A stretch of 64,000 nucleotides of DNA from Pseudomonadota bacterium (GTDB lineage: Bacteria > Pseudomonadota > Gammaproteobacteria > Xanthomonadales > Xanthomonadaceae), in the NCBI GenBank assembly GCA_030528565.1, contig JAUMYP010000006.1:35851-99850 (forward strand), given 5' to 3'. The notes under the pieces were generated by a model, which ran no database searches, was not told where the DNA came from, and worked only from the letters and a program-made list of their open reading frames with translations. Numbering within the stretch: the stretch's first letter is position 1; each line of letters starts with the position of its first letter. The position numbers and the translations under genes were made by a program. Shown one piece after another: positions 1 to 9,103 of the stretch.

Positions 1-481
1 ACATGGCGTCGCGGCGTTGCGCACGACGCTGTGCGTGGTCGGCGCGGTCGATGAAACCATCGCGGTTCAAATCAAGCTCGGCAAAACGGCTGGCAAATTC
101 GGGACGCGCCGCGGCCTCGGCACGGCTGATGCGGCCATCAGCGTCTTTATCAAGAGCGCGTATGCCGCGCGCTTCACCACGGCCATTGCGATGATTACGC
201 TCGCCCTGCCCGTGCCGCAGATGCAATGCCCTTGCACTGCGCAGCTCTTGCCGTGAAAGCCTGCCGTCCTTGTTGCTATCCAGGCTATCGAAGCGTTCGG
301 CAAGACGCGGGCGGGCTGTCGCCTCGCTGCGGGAAATAAAGCCGTCCCTGTCGGTATCGAATGCGGCGGGGCGCGACTGCGGGGTTTCGCGGGTTTGGCT
401 GTTCTGGGATTGCGCCAGGGCATGGCCAGAGCTCATAACCAGCGCGGCAGTAATGGCAACAACAATCTTGCCAGAAGTCAT
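1..481 (-). CDS. EF-hand calcium-binding secretory protein (3' end beyond window)
   Basis: The reading frame opens with ATG at 481 and runs off the left edge after 160 codons, so the C-terminus is missing. Residues 1-23 form a signal peptide ending in HALA. Four EF-hand loops of the form DxDxDG follow at about residues 42-53 (DTDRDGFISRSE), 68-79, 111-122 and 137-148; the last ends in Asp instead of Glu. Spacing suggests two paired EF-hand modules. It probably binds Ca2+ in the periplasm or outside the cell; the partner is unknown. It is divergent from bpt, with about 120 bp between the two starts. Confidence 0.85.
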   Translation of the reverse strand, partial: MTSGKIVVAITAALVMSSGHALAQSQNSQTRETPQSRPAAFDTDRDGFISRSEATARPRLAERFDSLDSNKDGRLSRQELRSARALHLRHGQGERNHRNGRGEARGIRALDKDADGRISRAEAAARPEFASRFAELDLNRDGFIDRADHAQRRAQRRDAM

Positions 482-600
482 GGTGAAGTCCTGTTTGCGT
501 AAAAGGTATGCCATCAACGTGCAGAAATTTTTGCCGTTGACGTTTGAGCCTGCTTGTTCAGCCCGCAGCCAGATGGCCGGAAACCGCATATCCTGCACAT

Positions 601-1341
601 ATGCAGCCCCCCTATCCGCCATCACAAGAAATCGGCCTGTATCTAAGCGGCGAACAGGATTGCGGCTATTGGCCGCAGCGCAGTGCCCGCAACTTGCTGC
701 TGGCACCGGACGACCCGCGCCTTGCCGCACTGTATCCACGCGCCCTGGAAATGGGCTTTCGTCGCTCCGGCAATCTGCTTTATCGACCGGCCTGCGCGCA
801 TTGCCAGGCCTGCGTGCCGGTGCGCATCCCCGTGGCGGAATTCCGTCCCAACCGCAGCCAGCGCCGCAATCTTGCCCGCAATGCCGGGCTCATCATGCGC
901 ACGCTCCCCGCCGAGCGCAGTGAAGAGCAGTTCGCCCTGTATCGCCGCTATCTGCAAAGCCGCCATACCAATGGCGGCATGGATACCCATACGCCGAAAG
1001 ATTTTGAGCAATTCCTGCTTGGCCATTGCGCCGATACCCGCTTTGCAGAATTTCGGCAGGACGGCCAGTTGCTGGCGGTCGCCGTCACCGATGTCCTGCC
1101 GGATGCGCTGTCATCGGTGTATACCTTTTATGCGCCGGAAGCGGCGGCACGCGGCCTGGGTACTTATGCCATCCTGCGGCAAATCCATTGGGCGCGCGAG
1201 GCCGGCCTGTCGCATCTTTACCTGGGCTTTTGGCTGCATAATCACCCAAAAATGGACTACAAGCGCCGCTTCACGCCACTGCAAGGCTTTGATGGCCAGC
1301 ACTGGCTGCCTTTTGAACACTTCCTTCCGGAGCCACGATGA
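601..1341 (+). CDS. bpt: Aspartate/glutamate leucyltransferase (N-end rule)
   Basis: The 246-residue product matches the bacterial arginyltransferase-like family (Bpt/Ate) throughout. It has the N-terminal Cys-rich segment ([12 protein letters not shown]), the RNLARN basic stretch, and the GNAT-like C-terminal half with YTFY, GLGTY and [15 protein letters not shown]. It transfers leucine from Leu-tRNA to N-terminal Asp or Glu, marking proteins for ClpS/ClpAP degradation. The ATG at 601 is preferred over an upstream in-frame TTG at 544 because it gives the usual family length. No clear Shine-Dalgarno is present, and a TATCCT six bases upstream could mean a leaderless message. It overlaps the next gene by ATGA. 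Confidence 0.93.
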   Translation: MQPPYPPSQEIGLYLSGEQDCGYWPQRSARNLLLAPDDPRLAALYPRALEMGFRRSGNLLYRPACAHCQACVPVRIPVAEFRPNRSQRRNLARNAGLIMRTLPAERSEEQFALYRRYLQSRHTNGGMDTHTPKDFEQFLLGHCADTRFAEFRQDGQLLAVAVTDVLPDALSSVYTFYAPEAAARGLGTYAILRQIHWAREAGLSHLYLGFWLHNHPKMDYKRRFTPLQGFDGQHWLPFEHFLPEPR

Positions 1342-2549
1342 GTTTTCGCCCATTCCTGCTTGCCGCTGCCGGCATGGCGCTGCTGGCTGGCTGTGTCCGC
1401 GTCCATGTACATGGCACGCCGCCCGCCACCAATCCAGATGCCCTCATGCGTTTTGCCACTTACAACACTTCGCTGTATCACGAGCAAGCTGGCGGGCTGA
1501 TTGCCCGGCTGGAAAACGATGATGCGGCAGCACGCAAAATCGCGGCGGTGCTGCAACAAACCCGGCCTGACGTGGTGCTGCTCAACGAGTTCGATTTCGA
1601 TGCCGCAGGCCGCGCAGCAGACTTGTTCCAGCGCCGCTATCTTGAACAATCGCAGTTCGGCCTTGACCCCATCCACTATCCGTATCGCCATATCGCCCCG
1701 GTCAATACCGGCGTTGCCAGTGGCCTGGATTTGGATGGCGATGGCAAAGTCGGTGGCGAAGGCCGTGCCTACGGCAACGATGCCTGGGGCTATGGCCTGC
1801 ATCCGGGTCAATACGGCATGCTGGTGCTGTCCAGATACCCCATCGACAGCGCCCGCATCCGCAGCTTCCAGCACTTCAAATGGTCGGCGCTGCCCGGCGC
1901 GATACGGCCAACAGACCCGGCCAGCGGCAAGCCCTGGCACCCGGAAACTGTCTGGCAAGCCTTGCGGCTGTCATCCAAATCGCATTGGGATGTGCCCATC
2001 AAGACGCCGCAAGGTGAAATCCATCTGCTCGCCCTGCATCCCACACCGCCGGTTTTCGATGGCGCAGAAGACCGCAATGGCGCCCGCAACCATGACGAAA
2101 TCCGCCTGGTTGCCGAATATATCTCCGGCAAACCGCGCCCCTGGCTTTGCGATGACCAGGGGCAATGTGGCGGCCTGCCTGCCGGTGCCGCCTTCGTGAT
2201 TGCCGGCGACCTCAATGCCGACCCGGCGGATGGCGACAGCGCACCAGGCGCCATCGCACAACTGCTGCAACACCCGCAGGTTTTGAACTACCCTGCCCCG
2301 CGTAGCCCGGGCGCTGCCGCCCGCGCCGCGCATTACGGCATTGCAAGACGCGGGGATAGCGCCACCCACACAGGCGATTTTGGCGCACGCTCCGGCACCC
2401 TGCGGCTGGACTACGTGCTGCCCTCACGCCAGCTGGCAGTCAAACATAGCGGCGTGTTCTGGCCGCTGCCGGAAAGCCCAGAAGCCACCTTTGCCGGGGG
2501 CAGCGACCATCATCTGGTTTGGGTGGATTTGAGTTTCTCCAGCGACTGA
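1338..2549 (+). CDS. Endonuclease/exonuclease/phosphatase-fold lipoprotein
   Basis: This is a 403-residue protein with a lipoprotein signal (LLAGC, Cys19), so it is probably attached to a periplasmic membrane face. EEP-fold motifs appear in order: FATYNTSLY (Asn), [10 protein letters not shown] (catalytic metal Glu), a central His region, [10 protein letters not shown] (GDLN), LDYVLPSR, and C-terminal [12 protein letters not shown]. These predict a metal-dependent phosphodiesterase or phosphomonoesterase. The substrate cannot be told from sequence; secreted DNases and phosphoesterases share the fold. The start overlaps the bpt stop by ATGA, so translation is likely coupled. The 3' end converges with purT, leaving one base between stop codons. 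Confidence 0.85.
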   Translation: MSFRPFLLAAAGMALLAGCVRVHVHGTPPATNPDALMRFATYNTSLYHEQAGGLIARLENDDAAARKIAAVLQQTRPDVVLLNEFDFDAAGRAADLFQRRYLEQSQFGLDPIHYPYRHIAPVNTGVASGLDLDGDGKVGGEGRAYGNDAWGYGLHPGQYGMLVLSRYPIDSARIRSFQHFKWSALPGAIRPTDPASGKPWHPETVWQALRLSSKSHWDVPIKTPQGEIHLLALHPTPPVFDGAEDRNGARNHDEIRLVAEYISGKPRPWLCDDQGQCGGLPAGAAFVIAGDLNADPADGDSAPGAIAQLLQHPQVLNYPAPRSPGAAARAAHYGIARRGDSATHTGDFGARSGTLRLDYVLPSRQLAVKHSGVFWPLPESPEATFAGGSDHHLVWVDLSFSSD

Positions 2550-2550
2550 A

Positions 2551-3750
2551 TCAGCGCAGTGTCACTTGCAAGGCCGCTGCTGCCTCGCGGGCTTTTTGCC
2601 GCGCCTCATCAATACTTTGGCCGCGCGCCAGGGTCACCGCCACGCGGCGCTGGCCTTCCACACGCGGTTTGCCAAACAGGCGCAGCGCCGTATCCGGGGC
2701 AGCAAGTGCCGCATCTACAGCCGAGAACACCGGCACACCGTGGCCTTCTGCCAGTACCGCGCAAGAAGCCGAGGGCGCAAGGCAGACAATCGTGCCATCC
2801 GGCGCTGCCGCTACCGGCAGGCCGAGAATCGCGCGGGCATGCAGGGCAAACTCAGAAAGCGTTTGCGATACCAGGGTGACAAGGCCGGTATCGTGCGGGC
2901 GCGGCGAGACTTCCGAAAACCAGACTTCATCGCCCTTGACAAAAAATTCCATGCCAAACAGGCCATAGCCGCCCAGGCTCTCGGACACCTTGGCGGCGAT
3001 TTCCTGCGCACGCTGCAAAGCCTTCGCCGACATCGGCTGCGGCTGCCAGCTTTCACGGTAATCGCCATCTTTCTGCCAATGGCCAATCGGCGCGCAGAAG
3101 GCCGTGCCGCCTGCATGGCGTACAGTCAGCAAGGTGATTTCGTAGTCAAAATCGACAAAACCTTCGACGATGCAACGTCCGGCACCGGCGCGCCCACCGC
3201 TTTGCGCGTAATCCCAGGCCGTATCAATGTCTTCCACTGTTTTCAGCGTGGACTGCCCCTTGCCGGATGAGGACATCACCGGCTTGATGACGCAAGGCAG
3301 GCCAATGGCTTCGATGGCCGCCAGATATTGTTCGCGGTCATCCACAAAACGGTAGCGCGAAGTCGGCACGCCCAGTTCTTCTGCAGCCAGCCGCCGGATG
3401 CCCTCACGGTTCATGGTCAGCCAGGCCGCGCGCGCAGTCGGCACCACACAAAGCCCGGCATCGCGCTCCAGCTCAACCAGCGTCGGCGTATGGATGGCCT
3501 CGATTTCCGGCACCACCAGATGCGGCTGCTCCTGCGCAATCAGGGCGCGCAAGGCCGCCGCATCCAGCATGTCGATAACATGACTGCGATGCGCCACCTG
3601 CATCGCCGGGGCATCGGCATAGCGGTCAACGGCAATCACCTCCACGCCAAAACGCTGCAACTCCAGCGCAACCTCCTTGCCCAGCTCGCCTGAACCCAGC
3701 AGCAAAACACGGGTGGCATAGGGCGAAAGCGGGGTACCGATAGTGCTCAT
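2551..3750 (-). CDS. purT: Formate-dependent phosphoribosylglycinamide formyltransferase
   Basis: PurT (GAR transformylase 2) uses formate and ATP to formylate GAR in purine synthesis. The 399-residue product has the ATP-grasp layout: N-terminal [21 protein letters not shown], the ATP-grasp core ([16 protein letters not shown]), and C-terminal [24 protein letters not shown]. Length and motifs agree with E. coli PurT. The ATG at 3750 is chosen because a GGAG lies eight bases upstream; an upstream TTG at 3762 is in frame but has no such support. Monocistronic, convergent with the lipoprotein gene. Confidence 0.97.
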   Translation of the reverse strand: MSTIGTPLSPYATRVLLLGSGELGKEVALELQRFGVEVIAVDRYADAPAMQVAHRSHVIDMLDAAALRALIAQEQPHLVVPEIEAIHTPTLVELERDAGLCVVPTARAAWLTMNREGIRRLAAEELGVPTSRYRFVDDREQYLAAIEAIGLPCVIKPVMSSSGKGQSTLKTVEDIDTAWDYAQSGGRAGAGRCIVEGFVDFDYEITLLTVRHAGGTAFCAPIGHWQKDGDYRESWQPQPMSAKALQRAQEIAAKVSESLGGYGLFGMEFFVKGDEVWFSEVSPRPHDTGLVTLVSQTLSEFALHARAILGLPVAAAPDGTIVCLAPSASCAVLAEGHGVPVFSAVDAALAAPDTALRLFGKPRVEGQRRVAVTLARGQSIDEARQKAREAAAALQVTLR

Positions 3751-3776
3751 GCAATGCTCCAAAATTGACTGCTACC

Positions 3777-3804
3777 AGTTTATGTCCTTATCCGCATCTG
3801 TCAT
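3777..3804 (-). promoter_or_regulatory. Candidate sigma-70 promoter of purT
   Basis: Read on the minus strand, ATGACA (3804-3799) and TAAACT (3782-3777) are separated by 16 bases, ending about 26 bases upstream of the purT ATG. Both hexamers resemble the -35 and -10 consensus. A PUR-box was looked for and not seen. Confidence 0.45.
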
Positions 3805-3813
3805 GCTTGCCCC

Positions 3814-4758
3814 ATGCATTTCTTTCCTGGCAAAGCACTGACACTCGCTCTTGCATCGCTGCTATGGCTTGCCGGTTGCAGCCCGCAGGATGCGGCAAAG
3901 CTGCGCCTTTCCGGCCTCATCGTTGATGAAAGGCTGACCGAAATCAGCGGCATGGCCGCCTCCGGCCGCGATCCGGGTTTGCTGTGGGTCATCAACGATG
4001 GCGGCAGCCCGGCGCAGCTGCATGCCATTTCCCGGCGTGGCCGTTATCTTGGCAATTTCGATATTGCCGGCGTGGAAAAAGTGGACTGGGAGGACCTCGC
4101 CAGTTTCAGGCTTGATGGCAAGCCTTATCTGATGATTGCCGACACCGGCGATAACGGCGGCATCCGCAAAACCTTGCAGCTGCATGTCATCGCCGAGCCT
4201 GATAGCAACACCCTGGCACAGGGCGGCCTGTTGAAACCGGCATGGACAATCAACTTCCGCTGGCCCGATGGCGCACGCGATGTCGAGGCGCTGGCGGTGG
4301 ATGCGACAAGCGGGCAAATCATTCTTATCAGCAAAAAGCGCCAGCCCCCCCAGCTGTTCACCCTGCCGCTGCGCCCAGCCAGCAGCCATGGCCGGAAAGT
4401 CGAAACCGCAGCACTGGCCGGCACCCTGGCCGGGGTACCACAGGCCAGCGCCAGCGAACGCCGCGATAATCCCGCTTTTGCCCGCCTGCGCAGCCAAATC
4501 ACTGCGGCGGATATCGCCCCGCAGCGCGATGCCATTGCCGTACTCACCTATGACAATTTATTGCTCTATCGTCGCCAGCGGCAGCAAAGCTGGGCGCAGG
4601 CACTGACCTCTGCGCCACAAGTCATCAGCCTGCGATTCTTGCCACAGGCAGAAGCCCTGGCCTGGTCGCACAGCGGCGGCGGCATTCTTGTTACCAGCGA
4701 GCTTAGCCCAGCTGCATTGATGCATTTACCTTATCTTCGAGCCCATGAAGATATTTAA
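3814..4758 (+). CDS. Lipoprotein of unknown function, possible beta-propeller
   Basis: This 314-residue product has a clear lipobox (LWLAGC, Cys22). The mature part has repeats typical of beta-propeller or SdiA-regulated-like proteins: LTEISGMAAS, LLWVINDGGSPAQLHAIS, DWEDLASF, YLMIADTGDNG, DVEALAVDATSGQIILISK and PQVISLRFLPQAEALAW. The IADTGDN motif is characteristic of a group of uncharacterised secreted propeller proteins. No catalytic residue can be assigned. It is divergent from purT, and the short 63-bp intergenic region must hold both promoters. Function unknown. Confidence 0.8.
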   Translation: MHFFPGKALTLALASLLWLAGCSPQDAAKLRLSGLIVDERLTEISGMAASGRDPGLLWVINDGGSPAQLHAISRRGRYLGNFDIAGVEKVDWEDLASFRLDGKPYLMIADTGDNGGIRKTLQLHVIAEPDSNTLAQGGLLKPAWTINFRWPDGARDVEALAVDATSGQIILISKKRQPPQLFTLPLRPASSHGRKVETAALAGTLAGVPQASASERRDNPAFARLRSQITAADIAPQRDAIAVLTYDNLLLYRRQRQQSWAQALTSAPQVISLRFLPQAEALAWSHSGGGILVTSELSPAALMHLPYLRAHEDI

Positions 4759-4787
4759 GCGCCTGCTCAAAGGCTGATTTTCAGGAA

Positions 4788-4801
4788 TAAGAGCCTGTTC
4801 A
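4788..4801 (+). repeat. Dispersed 14-mer, copy 1
   Basis: TAAGAGCCTGTTCA lies in the gap between the lipoprotein gene and the PHB depolymerase gene. The same 14-mer recurs at 63667-63680 and 63948-63961, and with one mismatch on the minus strand at 13416-13429. It looks like a solo end of a mobile element. The rest of the gap (4759-4852) shows nothing else. Confidence 0.7.
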
Positions 4802-4852
4802 CAGGCGCCCAAGAATCACAAGATTCAATAAAGCACCGAGACAAATATCGAA

Positions 4853-6136
4853 TCACTCAGCGGCCACAGAAACATTATCGGATGATGGTTTCCGATTTTC
4901 GGCTTTCAAGAAGTCGCGCAGCTTAGGATACACATGGTTGCGCCAGCGGCGGCCGCTGAAAATGCCGTAATGGCCAGCGCCCTCCACGGTAATGTGCTGC
5001 TTGCGGTTTTCCGGCACGTTGCTGCACAGCTTGAGTGCCGCCCGGGTTTGCCCGGCACCGGAAATATCATCCAGCTCGCCTTCGATAGTCAGCAATGCCG
5101 TATCACGGATAGCCGAGGGGTCAACCTTTTCGCCATTGATGACCCATTCGCCACGCGGCAATAAATAGTCCTGGAATACGGTGCGGACAGTATCCAGGTA
5201 ATACTCGGCCGGCATGTCCAGTACGGCATTGTATTCATCGTAAAAACGGCGATGTGAGGCAGCAGTTTCCTGATCGCCCTTGACCAGATTCTGGTAGTAG
5301 TCCCAGTGCGACATGGCATGGCGCTCCGGGTTCATGGCGATAAAGCCCATATGTTGCAGAAAGCCCGGATACACCTTGCGGCCACGTCCCGGGTAATTAC
5401 TCGACACGGTGTGAATCAGGTTGTGCTCAAACCAGCTCAACGGGCGCTTCATCGCCAGATTGTTCACCTGTGTGGGCGACTCACGCGCATCAATCGGGCC
5501 GCCCATCATGGTCAGCGAGCATGGCGTGGCCTCACCGCGCGCAGCCATCAGCGACACCGCGGCCAGCACCGGCACGGTGGGTTGGCACACACTCATGACA
5601 TGCAGGTTTTCCGCGCCGATATGGCGGATGAATTCCTCAATATAGGCCACGTAATCTGCCAGATGAAAGGCGCCGGCTTCTTTGGGCACCATGCGCGCAT
5701 CGGTCCAGTCGGTGATATACACCTTATGGTCTTTGAGCATGGTCTTGACGGTATCGCGCAGCAAGGTGCTGTGATGGCCGGAGAGCGGCGCCACAATCAA
5801 AACGGTCGGGTTGTCTTTCATTTGCGCCAGGCCGTCGGCCTGGTCGTGATAGCGTTTGAAACGCAGCAGGCGGCAGAACGGCTTTTCCAGTACCACCCGT
5901 TCCACCACCGGGATGCTCAGCCCTTCCACTTCGATTTCATGAATATCGAAGGCAGGCTTTTCGTAATCCTTGCCAATACGGTGAATCAGTTCATAACCGG
6001 CCGCGATGCGTTGTGAACCGGGCAAACTGGAAAGCCAGCTCCCCGAAGCGGTATACATCTTGGCCACCGCCTCGGACCAGTAGGTAATGGGTGCCATCCA
6101 GGCACGGGCGTTTTCGTGGAATTGATAGAGCAGCAT
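4853..6136 (-). CDS. phaZ: Intracellular polyhydroxybutyrate depolymerase (Cys nucleophile)
   Basis: The 427-residue protein matches the intracellular PhaZ family. The N-terminal MLLYQFHENARAWMAPI segment, the alpha/beta-hydrolase core and the lipase-like box SVCQPTVPV are present. Cys184 stands where serine hydrolases have Ser, as in the Cupriavidus/Ralstonia enzyme. The likely Asp is in GELDDISGAGQ and the His in GAGHYGIFSGRRW. Family members cut granule PHB in the cytoplasm. Start at 6136 follows a CGGAG Shine-Dalgarno; an upstream in-frame start at 6217 has none. No phaC, phaB or phasin gene is nearby, so synthesis genes must lie elsewhere or the substrate differs. Confidence 0.9.
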   Translation of the reverse strand: MLLYQFHENARAWMAPITYWSEAVAKMYTASGSWLSSLPGSQRIAAGYELIHRIGKDYEKPAFDIHEIEVEGLSIPVVERVVLEKPFCRLLRFKRYHDQADGLAQMKDNPTVLIVAPLSGHHSTLLRDTVKTMLKDHKVYITDWTDARMVPKEAGAFHLADYVAYIEEFIRHIGAENLHVMSVCQPTVPVLAAVSLMAARGEATPCSLTMMGGPIDARESPTQVNNLAMKRPLSWFEHNLIHTVSSNYPGRGRKVYPGFLQHMGFIAMNPERHAMSHWDYYQNLVKGDQETAASHRRFYDEYNAVLDMPAEYYLDTVRTVFQDYLLPRGEWVINGEKVDPSAIRDTALLTIEGELDDISGAGQTRAALKLCSNVPENRKQHITVEGAGHYGIFSGRRWRNHVYPKLRDFLKAENRKPSSDNVSVAAE

Positions 6137-6235
6137 GCAAGACTCCGGAAGTGCTGCGCCGCAGCATAACATGATTGGGTCACCCCGCCAGACGGCCCAG
6201 TGGCAGACATGCGGCACCGGGCTGTGCAGCTGGCT

Positions 6236-8509
6236 TTACTCCGCCAGCTCGTCCGCTGCGGCAACAATATCCTCATCTTTAGGGATGACCAGGAAGGCCG
6301 CGCCCGCCAGCGGGGTATAGGTATCGGCGCCGACCACGCGCTGCATCGGTTTGCCGCCCTGCCCGGCCTCGGCCAGCGCGGTGATGATGCCCTCGCCCAC
6401 CCCGGCGCTGAAGCGGCCTTCATCCACAATAATGATGCGCTCGCAGTCATCGGCATTGAGGGCGATGGCATCGGCATTCAGCGGCACCAGCCAGCGCAAA
6501 TCGACCACGCGCACTTTCCAGCCGTGTTTTTCCTCGATTTCACGCGCCGCCCGCAGGCTCATCGGCACGCCATTGCCAAAGGTGAAGATGACGCAATCGC
6601 GCGCCTCGGGGTGGTAAACCCGCGGCTCGCCCAGCACCAGCGCCTGATTCGGCGCGGGGTATTCGGTCAGCCACAGGCCATCGCCCGGCTCGTACAGGTC
6701 CTTGGTCATGTACAAGGCAATCGGCTCAAGGAAAGCCGTCACCCGGCCATCGACCTTGGCAAGCGCCGCCAGCGTGCGCAGCATCATCGCCGCATCATCG
6801 CCACGCGAGGGGCAGCCGACCACCAGCCCCGGAATATCGCGCAATGCGGTCACCGAGTTGTCATTGTGGAAGTGGCCGCCAAAACCGCGCTGGTAACCAA
6901 GGCCGGCGATACGCACCAGCATCGGGTTCTGGTACTGGTTGTTGCTGAAGAATTGCAGGCTGCAAGCCTCGCCACGGATTTGGTCGATGGCATTGTGCAG
7001 ATAGGCCAGATACTGGATTTCCGGCACCGGCAGCATGCCGACATTGGCAAAGCCCTGCGCCATGCCCAGAATCATGGTTTCATCCAGCAGGGTGTTGAAC
7101 ACCCGGCGCGCGCCAAAGACTTTGTGCAAGCCCTTGGTGACGGTATATACGCCGCCCTTTTGCGCCACGTCCTCGCCAAACAGCAGGGTTTCGGGGTATT
7201 TGGCAAACAAGTCGTGCAGGGCGTTATTGATTTGGATGGCCAGATGCCGTGCCGGCTGTTTTTCCGGCAATTTTTCTTCGCTGCCAAAGGCCTTGATGCG
7301 CGCATCAAGCCCGGGCGCTCGCTCCGCTTCGGCCTGCACCTGCTCCGGGCTGTACGGTGCCAGTGGCGCCATCACCTCGCCCAGCGTTTCAAGACGCGGG
7401 CGAGAGTCGGCCTCCTCGGCGGCGGCAAAGCATTTCTGCCGGATATCCTCGTACAGCGCCAGCACTTCCAGCTTGCTCATCAGCCCCGATTCCAGCGCAA
7501 TCGCCGCACTGCGCAGCAAGGGGTCGGTGGCCTCGACCTGACAGAGTTCTTCAATCGAGCGCCACTCGATTTCGAAATCGGTACCGGCATGCCCCATGAT
7601 GCGCGTGGTGCGCAGGTGCAGGAAGGTCGGGCGGCGCGTGCGACGGCAGTGCTCCACCGCGCGCAGCACATCGGCATAACCGCCAGCCAAATCCAGACCA
7701 TCGGCAAAGAAATAATCAAGGTCAGGGCGGTTCCTGAAGCTCTCGGCAATCCAGCCACTCGGGGTTTTCACCGAGATGCCGATGCCATTGTCCTCGCAGA
7801 CATACAGCACCGGCGCGGGCAGCTTCTGATACGCCGTCCAGCTGGCGGCATTGAAGGCCGTCTGCGCCGTGGCGTGGTTGGCGCTGGCATCGCCAAAGCT
7901 GCAAATGGCGATGCTGTCATCGGGAATCGGCAAGGCATGCCCCAGCCGTTTGGCCGCCTCAATCGCCACCGCGGTGCCCAGCGCCTTGGGCAGATGTGAG
8001 GCGATGGTTGAGGTCTGCGGCAGCACCCACAGCGGCTTGCTGCCCCACACCTTGTGGCGGCCACCGCTGGCCGGGTCCTCCTTGCTGGCGGCAAACGACA
8101 GCGCCGAGTCCATGACGGGGTCCATGCCCGGCAGCTTGCGGAAACGCTCGGCCATGAAGCCACCACTGCGGTAATGCAGGAAGGCCGGGTCGGTATGCCG
8201 GGTAGCGCGCGCCACCATCGCATTGCCTTCGTGGCCGGAGCTGCCGATGGTATAGAACACCTTGTTCTGTACCCGCAGAACGCGCGCCATCAAATCCAGA
8301 TGGCGGGAAATCAGCTGCGACTCGAACAGCTCACGAAAGCCCTGCGCATCCAGCACGCTGCCATCGAGAATCGCCTCATCCGCCGCCGGACGCGGCAACG
8401 GCTGGCCATTCCAGTTCTTGACGAACTCGGTGAAATTGACATCGCAGATTTCGGCGCGATTAAGCCCTTTCATGCGGGCGGGGATGGGATTGGGGACTTG
8501 GGCGAACAT
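6236..8509 (-). CDS. 2-oxoacid dehydrogenase E1 component, alpha and beta fused
   Basis: The 757-residue protein joins an E1-alpha domain (about residues 50-400) to an E1-beta domain (about 425-757). The alpha part has SSGHEGNAM, the TPP-binding start GDASANHATAQTAFN, and CEDNGIGISV. The beta part has FGEDVAQKGGVYTVTKGL, ETMILGMAQGFANVGMLPVPEIQY, the HNDNSV region, and DLRWLVPLN followed by IIIVDEGR. It resembles branched-chain or acetoin-type E1 that decarboxylate 2-oxoacids and pass acyl groups to a lipoyl E2. No E2 or E3 gene is adjacent. It lies between phaZ and a GNAT gene on the same strand. Confidence 0.88.
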   Translation of the reverse strand: MFAQVPNPIPARMKGLNRAEICDVNFTEFVKNWNGQPLPRPAADEAILDGSVLDAQGFRELFESQLISRHLDLMARVLRVQNKVFYTIGSSGHEGNAMVARATRHTDPAFLHYRSGGFMAERFRKLPGMDPVMDSALSFAASKEDPASGGRHKVWGSKPLWVLPQTSTIASHLPKALGTAVAIEAAKRLGHALPIPDDSIAICSFGDASANHATAQTAFNAASWTAYQKLPAPVLYVCEDNGIGISVKTPSGWIAESFRNRPDLDYFFADGLDLAGGYADVLRAVEHCRRTRRPTFLHLRTTRIMGHAGTDFEIEWRSIEELCQVEATDPLLRSAAIALESGLMSKLEVLALYEDIRQKCFAAAEEADSRPRLETLGEVMAPLAPYSPEQVQAEAERAPGLDARIKAFGSEEKLPEKQPARHLAIQINNALHDLFAKYPETLLFGEDVAQKGGVYTVTKGLHKVFGARRVFNTLLDETMILGMAQGFANVGMLPVPEIQYLAYLHNAIDQIRGEACSLQFFSNNQYQNPMLVRIAGLGYQRGFGGHFHNDNSVTALRDIPGLVVGCPSRGDDAAMMLRTLAALAKVDGRVTAFLEPIALYMTKDLYEPGDGLWLTEYPAPNQALVLGEPRVYHPEARDCVIFTFGNGVPMSLRAAREIEEKHGWKVRVVDLRWLVPLNADAIALNADDCERIIIVDEGRFSAGVGEGIITALAEAGQGGKPMQRVVGADTYTPLAGAAFLVIPKDEDIVAAADELAE

Positions 8510-8515
8510 GCAGAA

Positions 8516-9097
8516 TCAGCCTGATACGGGTGAATTGGAAGTCGAAACAGAGAAAAAGCGCGAGCGCCGCTGCTGCCATTCATCGCGGCCCTGCCCCCAG
8601 ACATCGACGCAGTATTCGTCAAATGGCGGCTGATGGTCGATGCGCTGCAAAATGCGTGCGCCGAGCTTGGCCGCTAGCGCCTGTGAAGCACGATTGTCCG
8701 GGTCGATGTTGTGGATGACCTGGTCGCAGCCCAGCACCTCGAAGGCATAGTCGATGGCGGCCACGCAGGCTTCCAGCGCATAGCCCTTGCCCTGCGCATC
8801 CGGGTGAAAGGCATAGCCCACTTCCAGCCCCGGCCAGCCATCGGGCTGCCACGGCCCGCACTGCCCCAGCCACAGGCCACTGGCTTTCTCTTCCACGGCA
8901 AACATGCCAAAGCCCTGCAAGGCCCAGGCGCCGGGCATTTGCAGGAAGCGTCGCCATATCGCGCCACGCCCGGCTGCGCCGCCGATAAACCGCGCTGCTT
9001 CGGGGTTGGAAAACAGCTCGAAATAACGCTCGAAATCATCCACACGCCAGGCGCGCAGCCTAAGCCGCGCGGTTTCCAGTGTGGGCGTGATGCTCAT
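8516..9097 (-). CDS. GNAT acetyltransferase, RimJ/RimL-like
   Basis: The 193-residue protein starts with the typical TPTLETARLRLRAWRVDDF. It carries the acetyl-CoA-binding motif in AFHPDAQGKGYALEA (QxxGxA type), followed by NIDPDNRASQALAAKLG. This is the RimJ/RimL group that acetylates protein N-termini or small amines; the substrate is unknown. ATG at 9097 is chosen over a TTG two codons upstream. It sits 7 bp after the acyl-CoA dehydrogenase stop and 6 bp before the E1 start, so co-transcription is likely. Confidence 0.88.
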   Translation of the reverse strand: MSITPTLETARLRLRAWRVDDFERYFELFSNPEAARFIGGAAGRGAIWRRFLQMPGAWALQGFGMFAVEEKASGLWLGQCGPWQPDGWPGLEVGYAFHPDAQGKGYALEACVAAIDYAFEVLGCDQVIHNIDPDNRASQALAAKLGARILQRIDHQPPFDEYCVDVWGQGRDEWQQRRSRFFSVSTSNSPVSG

Positions 9098-9103
9098 CAG
9101 CAA

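Noticed and set aside
6200..7999. A 599-codon open frame on the plus strand
   Set aside because: Opposite the fused E1 gene, whose protein is a clear homologue; the frame's composition (His/Arg/Gln-rich) is that of an antisense shadow.
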